Positions 48,300 to 58,661 of a stretch of DNA of 64,000 bases are shown one piece after another. This stretch comes from Phymorhynchus buccinoides. Lineage: Eukaryota; Mollusca; Gastropoda; Neogastropoda; Raphitomidae. Both the position numbers and the translations under genes were made by a program. Location of the stretch: contig CM065682.1 in NCBI GenBank assembly GCA_017654935.2, positions 36,097,786-36,161,785 of the forward strand. The letters run 5' to 3'. Position 1 is the stretch's first letter. Each line of letters opens with the position of its first letter. The notes below the pieces were generated by a model. That model did not search any database. It saw nothing but the letters and a program-made list of their open reading frames with translations, and had not been told where the DNA came from.

Positions 48300-49388
48300 A
48301 CAAAAAAACCTGTCCCTGAGGTCTACAAACGTTTCATCGATGATGGCCTTGGCCTCACTTCTGGATCCTACGAAGAACTCTTGGACTTCATCCACTTCAT
48401 ACAGAGCTTCCACCCAGCGATTGGCTTCACATTCATGATCTCCAGCGAATCAGTCACATTTCTGGACATGCAAATCTCGCTACAAGAAGGACAGCTCCAA
48501 ACATCCATCCACTACAAACCTACAGACTCCCATTCTTACCTGGACTACCGTTCGTCCCACACCCCAGCCACAAAGAACAGCATTCCATATTCTCAACTCC
48601 TCCGACTCCGCCGCCTTTGCTCAGATGACCATGACTTTGAAATCAAAGCACAGGAAATGGTGGATTTCTTCCTAAACCGGAATTACCCTCTCACAGCAAT
48701 CGAGTCTGCCCTCACCCGTGTCAACAGAATTTCTCACTCTGAAGCCCTCCAAACAAAGCAGAGACCAGAAACAGATGACAGACCCATCGTCAGCCTACTG
48801 TTCCACCCATCCATTCATCGTGTGCGCAACATCCTCATCTCCAACTGGTCACTTCTACAATCCCGTGAACAGGTAGCGGACATTTTCGACCAACCGCCCC
48901 TCGTGACCTACAAACGTGACACCAATCTACGTGACCTACTGGTTCGGTCTAAATTGAAACCGAGAAGCCAACATGCTCCAGGAACCTCTCCATGCCAAAA
49001 CCCCAAATGCAAAGTGTGCCCATTCATCTGTACTTCAACACAGGTCCATGGACATCTTTCGAAATTCAACATCACCAAACACTTCACCTGTCAGACTGAG
49101 AACATTGTGTACGTCATTCATTGCCTCAAATGCAAACAACTGTACATTGGTGAAACTGGCCGAACCCTTGCCACCCGCTTCAAAGAACACTTAGCTGACA
49201 TCGTGCACCAGAGAGACAAACCTATAGCCCACCACTTCAACCAGCCTGACCACTCCACATCAGACATACGCGTCAAAGGGATGTGGCTCCTGTTCACAAA
49301 AAACACAAACAACAGAAAGGACATGGAATCACACCTCATCAACAAACTGGGCACCAGAAAGCCTCATGGACTGAATGATAAACCTTAA
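48300..49388 (+). pseudogene. Penelope-like element 2: 3' part of RT plus GIY-YIG endonuclease
   Basis: An open frame of about 360 codons with no usable N-terminus. It opens inside the reverse transcriptase at KPVPEVYKRFIDDGLGL, where FIDD is motif C, and continues with SVTFLDMQISL (motif D/E region). After a basic linker come RNILISNWSLL and a Cys-rich CQNPKCKVCPF. Then follows a canonical GIY-YIG domain: ENIVYVIHCLKCKQLYIGE, TGRTLATRFKEHL and a later Glu in NRKDMESHLINKLG. It ends at a TAA at 49386-49388. The 5' two thirds are missing, as expected of a 5'-truncated retro-insertion. It lies in chitinase intron 7 on the sense strand. Confidence 0.9.
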
Positions 49389-49540
49389 GCCTCATTATAT
49401 TATTCTGTGTCATTTTAATTTTGCCGTAACATGTTCTTGAACCCATCTACCCCCCTCCTTCACCCCTTCCCAAAACTCCTCCCCGCCCCCAACCCTCCCC
49501 CCTCCTTTTTGCCACCACCTACCCCCTCCCCCCCCCCCAC

Positions 49541-49965
49541 TTCCCTGCGTGTCCCGCCTGGGTTGGGGGGACAGGGGTCCAATAGCCACAGCTAAGTGAA
49601 GGAGTGACCCTTGTATACTGGGCAGTGTGGTAGGGTTCAATAGCCACAGCTAAGCGAAGAAGGTTCCCCCCACTGCCCGAAGCCCCCTCCCCCGGTGTGG
49701 ACCTCTGTATTCCTAATTATTTTACAAACTTGCTTGTAATGGAATGTCTAGTTTTCATTTCCCCCATTTCCCTGTGTGTCCCGTCTGGGTTGGGGGGACA
49801 GGGGTCTGATAGCCACAGCTAAGCGAAGGAATGACCCCTGTATACTGGGCAGTGTGGTAGGGTTCAATAGCCACAGCTAAGCGAAGAAGGTTCCCCCCAC
49901 TGCCCGAAGCCCCCTCCCCCGGCGTGGACCCCAGCATTCCCAATTAATTTACAAACTTGATTGTA
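49541..49965. repeat. 227-bp tandem repeat in element 2 tail
   Basis: TTCCCTGYGTGTCCCGYCTG begins at 49541 and at 49768. Within each unit ATAGCCACAGCTAAG occurs twice about 58 bases apart, so the unit itself grew by an older duplication. The end words are CACTGCCCGAAG and CCCCCGG. Confidence 0.9.
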
Positions 49966-50882
49966 ATCACTAATGATGAATTTGATTCCTATCCATATCT
50001 ACCGCCCAATACCCACCCACCCCCTCCTTCCCATAACCCCCTCCCCACCCCTCCCTTCCAAACACTCCAATGTATACCATTGCTTATTTTGCATTCCTCT
50101 AGTCCCAGTGTGTGGTTGTGTGTGAGAGAGGAGAGAGAGAGAGTGTGTGTATGTGTGTTTGTGTGTGCATGTGAGAGGGGTTTGTTGCACTTGTCTTTGA
50201 CCACTTGCGCAGGGTTTTTTTCTCCCAGAGAGTTTTTTTTCCCCTTAATCCTTTATTCCTTTAAATTTGTTTACATTTTTCATGTCTTAGACAAGTGTGT
50301 CTGACTAGGGTGGGTTTTTTTCTCGGAGAACTTCCGTTTCCCCCCTCACCCCTCGGTGCCAGGGTGGGGCAACCCACTTTGGGGTCAGACATGGGTTTGA
50401 TGCGCTAGGCGGCGAACCCCCCCCCCCCCCCTCTATTTCTATTTCCATAACCCCCCCTTCTCTCTCTGTCCTTTTCATTTTTCAATTGAAATGTAATGTC
50501 AACTTTTGCTACATGTGTTCACTTTAGCACGAGATTTGTTCTCTTCACCAAACCTCCCCCTCCCCACCCCTTAAACACAACTGACCCTTGTTTCCAACTT
50601 CTACCATCTGTGATTGCGTACTCACTGTCCCCAACCTCTCTCACTTCAATTCCCCCCCCCCCCCCCCCCCCCCCCCCCCCGCCCCCCCCCCCCCCCCTCC
50701 CCCCTTGATTTGTGTTCACAGCCTTGCTCTTTGGTTTCAACTTTGTTGTATCATTTACACGTTGGACTGTAGAGGGGAAGTATTGTTTTTATTTTTGATC
50801 TTGATGTTTTTTTGCTCCTTCTGTTGCCTACTTTTTGCTCCTTTTGCTATATTTGATGTTTGCTGTTTAATTGTTTGTCTGT

Positions 50883-50925
50883 GTTGATAAAGGCGCATTC
50901 GCCGAAATATCCAGTAGTTTTTGTT
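50883..50925 (+). ncRNA. Degenerate hammerhead-like motif in element 2 tail
   Basis: TTGATAA (core variant of CUGANGA) is followed by a perfect GGCG/CGCC stem with a CATT loop, then GAAAT. Two core positions differ from consensus, so activity is doubtful. Position and order match hammerheads of Penelope-like elements. Confidence 0.35.
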
Positions 50926-51070
50926 TTGTCTCTTGTGAATAAAATAACGTCACTTTGCACTTGCCGTGTAGTTGTTTGTTTGCTGTATGTTCCAGTGACG
51001 TTGCAGTCTGTTTCATTTTCTTTCTTTTTTTCTTTTTTTATAAGTCTCAGTGAAAAGATCCTGTGTGCAG

Positions 51071-51207
51071 GTTCGCTTTATAAAGACCAGTGGTTATGGA
51101 GGGGCGTTGGTGTGGGTCTTGGATTTTGATGACTTCACTGGATGTGCGTGCAACGCTGGCCCTTACCCTCTGTTGAAGGCAATTAGTGACGAGTGTGGAC
51201 TAACAGT
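51071..51207 (+). CDS. GH18 chitinase, exon 8 (end of catalytic barrel)
   Basis: Acceptor TGTGTGCAG precedes 51071. It encodes VRFIKTSGYGGALVWVLDFD, then DFTGCACNAGPYPLL and ISDECGLTV. The WVLDFDDFTG segment is the last strand of the GH18 barrel; its Trp lines the substrate site in related enzymes. The preferred donor is GTGAGT at 51208, because it joins exon 9 in frame (phase 2, completing a Val codon). Reading through this donor gives GTG TGA, a stop one codon later, so an unspliced transcript would end the protein right after the catalytic domain. Confidence 0.93.
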
Positions 51208-52670
51208 GTGAGTATATACCCTTTGCAACCAATTGACAGAGTATGGGAAAACCCAGCTAAAGTCGCTGAGAGACATTCTTAGCAATGCACAAAAACAGGT
51301 AGCTTAGTTATTCTGTTCTGTATTTTGTTGACTTTAAAAAAATTATAGAAAAAAGACTGTGCCAGATAGATCAATTCTGTTTTTTTGCTTTTCAGTCTGT
51401 AGAATTGAAACATTCAGATTATATAAAAAAAGAAGTCAAAAGTGATAATTTCCGACTTTAGCCTGGTTTTCCTATACTATGTCACACTGTTGGCTATATC
51501 TTTATCGATTAAAAATGAGGGACTTTCCTGGTTTTGCAGTACCTCTACCCCCCCCCCCCCCGGCGGGCTTCCACCTTTCATGGTGGGGGGGGGGGGGGGG
51601 GGCTTACGGAGAGTAGCCCAACAGCCTCCTAAAGTCCAACCACACGTCCTTGTAGGAGGCGGCAACGGCTTAGGCTGGCTTATGTGGTTATGGCCCTCCC
51701 GTGGGGATACCGGGGGTCTTTCAGCAGAAATAGTTCCCCCTTCTTCTGGAAGTTCTATGCTAGTAACTTCCCCTACTCTATCACTCTCTTTGACTCTGCC
51801 TTTTCTTTTCTTTTTGCTTTCTGGCGTCTACTTTTTTTCTGCCTTATTGGTCCATTCAAGTGCATTTTTTATATAAAACCTTTTCACTTTTTTGCTTTCT
51901 ACAATTTATGACATGCCAGGGTGTGTTTTTTATATTGTACACTGGCGTCCTCACGTGAGACCTTACGCACTTGAGTGAGCACATGTTGTCCATTCTGCAG
52001 TGCATATTCGCTTGAATATATAGCATTTAAAAAAAATGTATTTTAGCTTACTAGTATGTATTTGTTATTCTTTTTTACTTTTTTTTTAACCTGGATCCGA
52101 TAAATGAGAGTAGCGTGGCTCCACGTTTCCAGCACTGTATGGACTTATGTGCTATAGGGTATAATGATGGAAGTGCCATGTTATGAATTGTACTACATTT
52201 TTTGTTTTCAGGTTTTGTACGTTGTTAAGATTCATGGATTTGTGTTTTGCTATGCGTGGTGGATTTTTATGTGGTGACAGTCCTGAGATAACCATAGCTG
52301 TTGACGGGATTATAACAGACTAGCTAACTAACTGCAGTACCTCCAGGATCGTCCCACCATCTTTATAATATATTAATGTCCCACATGTGCCTGTTCAAGT
52401 CCGGAGGACGTTGATCGGATTTTCTTCTCTATATACCCTTTTTGCTGCCATTGTAGCACCCCAACTCTGTTGTTGGTATGTAATGGAACCTCCCTATAAG
52501 ACTCCCTCCCACTTAAGACCTACTTCTCTGAGACATTGCCCTTCTTTGTAAGTATTAAAATTACCTCCCTTTTACAACACCCTCCCATCTAAGACCTTTG
52601 GATGATTTTTCAAGGTCTTGTTAGGGAGCTTCCACTTTATTGGTAATTTAAAATATGTTCTGGTCACATT
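51208..52670. other. 5' part of intron 8
   Basis: C- and G-runs flank 51545-51605. A word pair CTCCCTATAAGAC and CTCCCACTTAAGACC at 52490 belongs to a common repeat type. No gene is seen. Confidence 0.45.
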
Positions 52671-52671
52671 C

Positions 52672-52970
52672 GGGTTCGGGTTGCTCCCACGTGGAGAGAG
52701 CGTCGCCGCATTGCAGCACCACCAATTATGTGGATGGTTGGGCAAGGGAAAATCTATCTATTTTTCGGTTCATACCAAGCAGTGGGACTCTCCCTGCTCT
52801 TATCGACTTTTCACTGCCGTGGGTTGTTTTACATGTATAAAGCACACTGGTCAGACTTGCTTTAAGTTCTCATCTGAAGGACTCCATGTTCAGAAATGGC
52901 GACCCTGGGGTTCCAACCCCATTGAATTGGCAAGGGATCGCCTCAACTATGCTGCCACCTCCCCTCCCTT
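52672..52970 (-). mobile_element. tRNA-derived SINE, second copy
   Basis: On the minus strand the head begins with GGGGAGGTGGCAGC near 52965 and has a degraded B box (GGTTGGAACCC at 52918-52908). The body runs to the tail TTCGGGTTGCTCCCAC (plus strand, 52672). It matches the copy at 13207-13606 through CCGTGG, GGTCAGAC and GTGGGACT-type words. Confidence 0.7.
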
Positions 52971-53158
52971 GTGCCAAAGTCTGAGCTTCTGCGAACGTTT
53001 TACAGAAACATGGTTACACAAACTAATTTTTTTTAATTGCTTATAAGTAAACTCGCTCTTTACATAATATGATGTGCATGTCAAGTTGAAGAGGGAGAGA
53101 GAGAGACAGACAAGACAGACAGACAGAATAAAAAAAGAACAAGACAAAACGCTCTCGT

Positions 53159-53160
53159 TG

Positions 53161-53226
<66 letters not shown>

Positions 53227-53270
53227 TCCATCTCTCTCCCCTCTCTCTCTCTTTTTCTCTCTCTCTACAC
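53159..53270. repeat. (CT)n microsatellite
   Basis: An imperfect CT run with ATCTCT interruptions, near the 3' end of intron 8. Confidence 0.92.
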
Positions 53271-53360
53271 ATCCCCCTCCTGTCTTTGTTTCATTTCATT
53301 TCAATTCTATTCTTATATATTAAGTAATATACTTTGAACCCTGGGTTTCCCTTTTAACAG

Positions 53361-53536
53361 CCAGTCAGCAGGCCCCTCAGGAGTGACGTGCCCTGCTTCT
53401 GAGAACGAGCGGGGCTGGGTCAACAAAGTCATATCACAAGCAGGCGGTTCCCCAAGCAGCGGGGGCGGTTCTCAAGGAGGTGGGGGTGCTCAGGGTGGGG
53501 GTGGTGGTGGTAGTGGTGGTGGAGGAGGAGACTCAG
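53361..53536 (+). CDS. GH18 chitinase, exon 9 (Gly/Ser/Gln linker)
   Basis: Acceptor CTTTTAACAG precedes 53361 and donor GTGTGT follows 53536, leaving in phase 1. It encodes VQSAGPSGVTCPASENERGW and VNKVISQAGG, then a low-complexity linker of Gly with Ser, Gln and Ala (SPSSGGGSQGGGGAQ and on). Many animal chitinases join the catalytic barrel to a C-terminal chitin-binding (CBM14) domain by such a linker. No CBM14 exon was found before the gap at 56001, so the gene is 3'-incomplete here. The donor is embedded in a TG microsatellite, so the exact end is less certain than for the other exons. Confidence 0.85.
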
Positions 53537-53750
53537 GTGTGTGTATGTGTGTGTGTCCGAGTCTGTGCGTGATTGCCACTCGGTGTGTTTTTGTGTGTGT
53601 GTGTGTGTGTGTCAGTCTCTGTGTGTGACTGTCACTTGGTGTGTGTTTGTGTCACTGTGCGTGATTGCCACTAGGTGTGTGTTTGTATGTCTGTCTATGT
53701 GTGTGTTAGTGTCTGTGAGTGACTGTCACTTGGTGTCACCGTGTGTGTGT
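53537..53750. repeat. (TG)n-rich repeat after exon 9
   Basis: Imperfect GTGTGT runs with a recurring word TGTGACTGTCACTTGGTGTG in at least three variants. The Val/Cys-rich frames across it are artefacts. Confidence 0.85.
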
Positions 53751-53890
53751 GTCACCATTCTTGGATGGTCACTCATCATAACCGCTGTGTGCAGATCGCG
53801 GGGTTGATTCTTTTATGTCATTTGTTTCCAAAGCTGTTTTTGCTTTGTTGTTTTCTGCTAACGTTGGGAAAGAAAGCATAGGTCCTACTA

Positions 53891-55165
53891 CAGCCGAATT
53901 CACTTTTAAAAAAACTCGCTTATAATCAAGCAAATTCCTTCTCCCATCCGGAAATTTAAAGTTTAACGTCCTCAGCCATCCTTGAATATAAGTAAATGGT
54001 TTCATGCAAGCAAGTTGATTTGCAGTTCATTTTCTTATAACCCAGTTCGATTTTTTTAAGCGAATTGCCATTCATAACATTTTCTTAAAGGCAGTGGCTA
54101 TTTACCCTCTAGTGGGATAATAGAACTCAAGGCTATATGAGGGAAATAGAACTCAGGCTATTTTCCCTCACACTTTCTGTCTCTCTCTCTGTCCTTTGTC
54201 TGTTTGTCTTTCTTTCTCTCTATGTCTCTGTCTCTCTCTTTGTATCTCTTTCTCTGTCTGCTCTTTGTCCTCTCTCTCTCTTTGGATTTATTATTTTTCT
54301 CTCTCTGTGTGTCACTCTGTCCTGTCTCTCTGGTCTCTTTCTCTCTATGTCTTTCTCTATCTCTGTCCCCCATTTTGGACTCTTTCTAAGTCTCTCACTG
54401 TATATTTCACTCTCTGTCTGTTTATCTTTCTCTCTCTCTCTGTCTCAGTCTCTTGATCTTTCTCTCTCTGTCTGTCTCTTTCTGTCCGTCTGTGTTTCTC
54501 TCTGCATGTCTTTTTGTTCTGTCTCTCATCTGTTTTTCTCGTCTCTGTCTAACGCAACTGTACAGCTGTAGGGAGAAAAAAACACAAAAAACAACAACAA
54601 GAATACAAAGAGAGAGAGAGAGAGATCGAGAGTATGAGGTAGAGATAGACACAGACAGAAAGACAGTGAGAGAGAGAGACAGAGACACACAGAGAAAAGA
54701 AAAGAGAGACACACACACAAAGAGACAGACACACAACAGAGACAGAGACTGTGACACAGAGAGAGACAGAGGCACAGAGAGATAAATAAATAAATACAGA
54801 GACACACACGCAGATAGAGAGTTTCATTTGCGTTTCCTTTGGCTTTCAGTATGTTCACCCACTAGAGGGTAAATAGTCACTGCCTTTTAAAAATGCAGTT
54901 GTTCCAAAAAAGGAAAGCTAAGTCAGATAATCTGCTCACAGACAGCCTAACCAGTACATGCACTTGATGCAAGATTAAGGAGTTCTTTGTTTCCTTAATT
55001 CATACATTCCTTCAGTATTCTGTGGAAAATAAATGTGAGAAGAAGAAACAACTATGAGGACTGTACTTTGTGTAATCGAACTTCAAAATGTTTTCTAATC
55101 AGATTTCGGATATAAAAAAGCAAAAAATCTTCTTCACTTCGATTATCTTATAACGAGTTCTGCTG
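53891..55165. mobile_element. TA-flanked TIR element, family 2, copy ii
   Basis: The left end CAGCCGAATTCAC and right end GAGTTCTGCTG are flanked by TA (53889-53890, 55166-55167). It shares its interior with copy i at 42084-43356. About 800 bases of its length are a nested TTAA element, so the original is about 480 bases. Confidence 0.65.
54089..54886. mobile_element. TTAA-flanked fold-back element nested in family 2 copy ii
   Basis: The ends AGGCAGTGGCTATTTACCC and GGGTAAATAGTCACTGCCT are inverted over 28 bases with one mismatch. TTAA precedes 54089 and occurs again at 54887-54890. The left interior (54170-54545) is almost pure pyrimidine and the right (54600-54830) almost pure purine, so the halves can fold on each other. 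The central hinge is near ACTGTACAGCTGTAG. No coding capacity; the Leu/Ser-rich frames are repeat-derived. Confidence 0.7.
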
Positions 55166-55538
55166 TATATAAAAAAACTAACGGCAAACATATAGGGAAC
55201 GAAATTTAATACGGTGGAACAACGTATGAGTTATCGAACAACTAACAAGCAACAACAAAAAACCACCACACAGAGAGAGAGAGAGAGAGAGAGAGGAGAG
55301 ACGAGAGAGGAGAGAGGTCTAAGAACGACAGCCTTATAAATAGAGTTGAGAACGGTTAAAAATCCGAACCGTTTTTAACCCGTACTCGCATCACTGGTTT
55401 CACCTATGCAAAAAACACATATTTATGTCAGAATACGCACACACACACACACACACACACACCCCTAAACTTAGACACCACACATCAACTCAACACTCAA
55501 AGCAAAATGCCATACACCACACAAACTAGAAACAGCTA
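55166..55538. repeat. GA and AC microsatellites between elements
   Basis: GA run at 55273-55295 and AC run at 55438-55462, with no gene. Confidence 0.8.
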
Positions 55539-56000
55539 CAGTCGAACCCGTTTATAAGAAACCCACTTATAAGAAAAAACCCTCTTATAAGAAAGCATAT
55601 TTTTCCCCGCAAACTCCTTCTTAATATGTATTTCAAAACTGGGACTATAAGAAAACCACTCGGTATAGTGAGGCAAAAATTCGTTCTCCATCCGCGATGT
55701 AAACTCGGATGTAAGAAAATGATTTCATACAAGGGAGTTGTTTGAAGTTCATTTTATAACGAGTTTGATTTTCTTATAAGCGATTTTGTAATATAGGGCA
55801 TGACTGAAAGGATGTTCCCAAAAAGTGCAGTCGTTGAACAAACAAACAAAAGAGGAAAATTTACGTCAGAGCAGTACGTCACAGACACTCTACCAACACA
55901 GGCACTGGATTGCAAAGACATTATTTTTGGTCCTTAAATTCATGCTCTCCTTCAGTATCTGTACAAAAAAAATGATGAGAAGAAAAAAAAATAAGAATGC
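55539..56000. mobile_element. TA-flanked TIR element, family 2, copy iii, cut by gap
   Basis: It starts CAGTCGAACCCGTTTATAAG after TA (55537-55538) and follows copies i and ii through the CAGTCGTTG-like and CTTCAGTATCTGT regions. It lacks any insertion at the TTAA position used in the other two copies. The right end is lost in the gap. Confidence 0.6.
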
Positions 56001-56500
56001 NNNNNNNNNNNNNNNNNNNNNNNNNNNNNNNNNNNNNNNNNNNNNNNNNNNNNNNNNNNNNNNNNNNNNNNNNNNNNNNNNNNNNNNNNNNNNNNNNNNN
56101 NNNNNNNNNNNNNNNNNNNNNNNNNNNNNNNNNNNNNNNNNNNNNNNNNNNNNNNNNNNNNNNNNNNNNNNNNNNNNNNNNNNNNNNNNNNNNNNNNNNN
56201 NNNNNNNNNNNNNNNNNNNNNNNNNNNNNNNNNNNNNNNNNNNNNNNNNNNNNNNNNNNNNNNNNNNNNNNNNNNNNNNNNNNNNNNNNNNNNNNNNNNN
56301 NNNNNNNNNNNNNNNNNNNNNNNNNNNNNNNNNNNNNNNNNNNNNNNNNNNNNNNNNNNNNNNNNNNNNNNNNNNNNNNNNNNNNNNNNNNNNNNNNNNN
56401 NNNNNNNNNNNNNNNNNNNNNNNNNNNNNNNNNNNNNNNNNNNNNNNNNNNNNNNNNNNNNNNNNNNNNNNNNNNNNNNNNNNNNNNNNNNNNNNNNNNN
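56001..56500. other. Assembly gap, exactly 500 N
   Basis: The second fixed-size scaffold join. The sequence to its right begins inside the block already present at 34488, which suggests an alternate contig of the same locus. Confidence 0.98.
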
Positions 56501-57600
56501 AATTATTATGTTTCGAGTACAAGGGCAAATACCGTGTATAAGCCCACCCCCTTTTTGGGGCCTCAAACTGTGCAAAGGATGGTGGGGGTGGGGGCTTAAA
56601 CTCGGTATTTTACCATACGCGAACGTCCCTATTTTCTCCCACCGGAAATTGTTGACGTCACACGACAATAAAACTGTCAAGCATAATTGCAAACGTCACA
56701 CACACGATTTTTAAACACACACACATACACATTCACGGCACGCGCGCGCACACATTCAAAAAGAGACAGATCAAAATAGAACAAGACTGGTGTGACTTAA
56801 GTCAGGAAGTCAGGGGGAAAAAACAAAAGTCAGGAAGTCGACTTATCCGTTTGACATTTAGAAAAAATCTCGTCGACATAGACGAACGTCGAGTTATACG
56901 TTGTCGAGATATCCGTTGTTATCAAAGTCTTTTAAAGAGTACTTTTGGCCGGGAAATAATAAATCCGTCGACTTACGCAAAAGTCAACTTAAGCATGTGT
57001 CGACTTATAAGTATCCAGCTGTATATATATATGCACTAACTTTTCAGTCCTTCAGAGTAGGGGTACGGAGCTGGCTATTCACTGAGATTTCCTTTCATAC
57101 TATATATATGTCACGGGAAATATTGGAATCCGGAAAATTCTGATATTTCCCAGGAAAATTCGGAATCTTCCCAAGGCTGGTAAGATTCCGAATTTTAGCC
57201 TTGGGAAGATTCGGAATTTTCCCGGGAAGATTCCGAATTTTCCCAGGCAAGTAGCTGCATGCCATACTAAACCAGAGAGACAGAGACAGGGACAGAGACA
57301 CATAGAGAGAGAGAAATAGAGAAAAAGAGACGGAGACGGACAGAGACACAGAGGAAGGGAGAGAAGGAAGAGAGAGGCATGCTGATAGGCGGAGAAGCGG
57401 AGATTTTTTGTGATTTCACACATCCAGTGTTGGCTTATAACAATGCATGTCTCGAGAACAGGTCTTGAGCTTTTAATGAAAAAAACTACATGATTGCAAG
57501 TGATAAAATCACATAAATGTAAAAAGGTCAGGTTAAAAAAGACATCACAACATTTCTTAGTTATATCATGTGTAACAGCAATAAAAGTCTGTATTCAAAG

Positions 57601-57675
<75 letters not shown>

Positions 57676-58444
57676 AACCACCCTCTCTCTTTGTGTCTCC
57701 CTCTTACCCTCTCTGTAAGCTCGGGAAAAGAGGGAGATCATTGCTGTATTAAGCAAATAACATGAACGTGATTTAATGAAAAAACCCTACATGATTGCAA
57801 GTGATAAAATCACATAAATGTTTTTTCTCCATTATTCTTTCTTCTTGTACGAGCAACCAGCATACAACTGAATCTTCTTACAATTCAAAAACACGGAGAG
57901 TTCAAATTATTTTGAAGTGATCACAATGCACTTAACACAAATACATTAGGAACTCGTGCACAAACACACCTAACTATCAATTATGGATTTGTGCCTTATA
58001 TGTCGAATATTCCGCATTAAATACAGCTAAGCATGAGAAGTTTTATTGGTAAATTACTCCACGAAATATGAATAGTGTATCAATTATATCAGATTTTAGC
58101 GATACTTTTCCATTACAAGTTCATTACAGGTGTTCCATAATACTTTGTGAAGGCGTATGGGTGTTTCATTTCATAACAAAAAGAACAGGACATGAAAACC
58201 GTGCAAGTTTGTTTCTCTCACACACAATTAATGTCACTTCGTTGTCAGCTTGGGAAAAATCTAAATTTTCCCGTGAAAAATATATACAAAAAGAATAAAA
58301 TCACGGCACTCTCTGTTTTTAAAAGATTTTATTCTTTTTGTATTGAGATTTTGTCTGTTGTTCACGTGCACCTAGAATAATGGTGCGGTGCCAGCAAGGT
58401 TAGTTTTTATATTATATTCTATATATATAGAGAACAAATAAAGT

Positions 58445-58495
58445 CAAACAACTACAACGCTGTTTCAAGGGCGTTCATTCCCTCTCGTCAGGTTT
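58445..58495 (-). ncRNA. Candidate hammerhead ribozyme, copy C
   Basis: The same sequence as 36422-36472, offset 22023, with core CTGACGA, a 5-bp stem II and GAAAC. Confidence 0.6.
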
Positions 58496-58661
58496 CTAAA
58501 TGACCACTGATGTAATTGATGACTCTAAAACTTATGACGTCATTGCTGTTCTTAGTCTTTACAGGGTTTCAGTTCGTCTAATTTTTGTTCGACCGCAAGT
58601 TTTGGGTATTTGTTAATAATCAGTGCAAACTTGCCTATGCGTGTCTATTTTTACGTATTCT

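Larger units (their letters stand above)
48290..50940 (+). mobile_element. 5'-truncated Penelope-like retroelement 2
   Basis: The coding remnant is followed by about 1.5 kb of pyrimidine-rich 3' sequence. This contains two 227-bp units (49541 and 49768), C-runs at 50418-50431 and 50650-50700, and a stem-loop GGCGCATTCGCC followed by GAAA near 50890. The 3' limit near 50940 is an estimate. No direct flanking duplication was found. Confidence 0.7.

Noticed and set aside
54137..54858. Leu/Ser-rich membrane proteins on both strands
   Set aside because: They are products of the CT and GA halves of a fold-back element.
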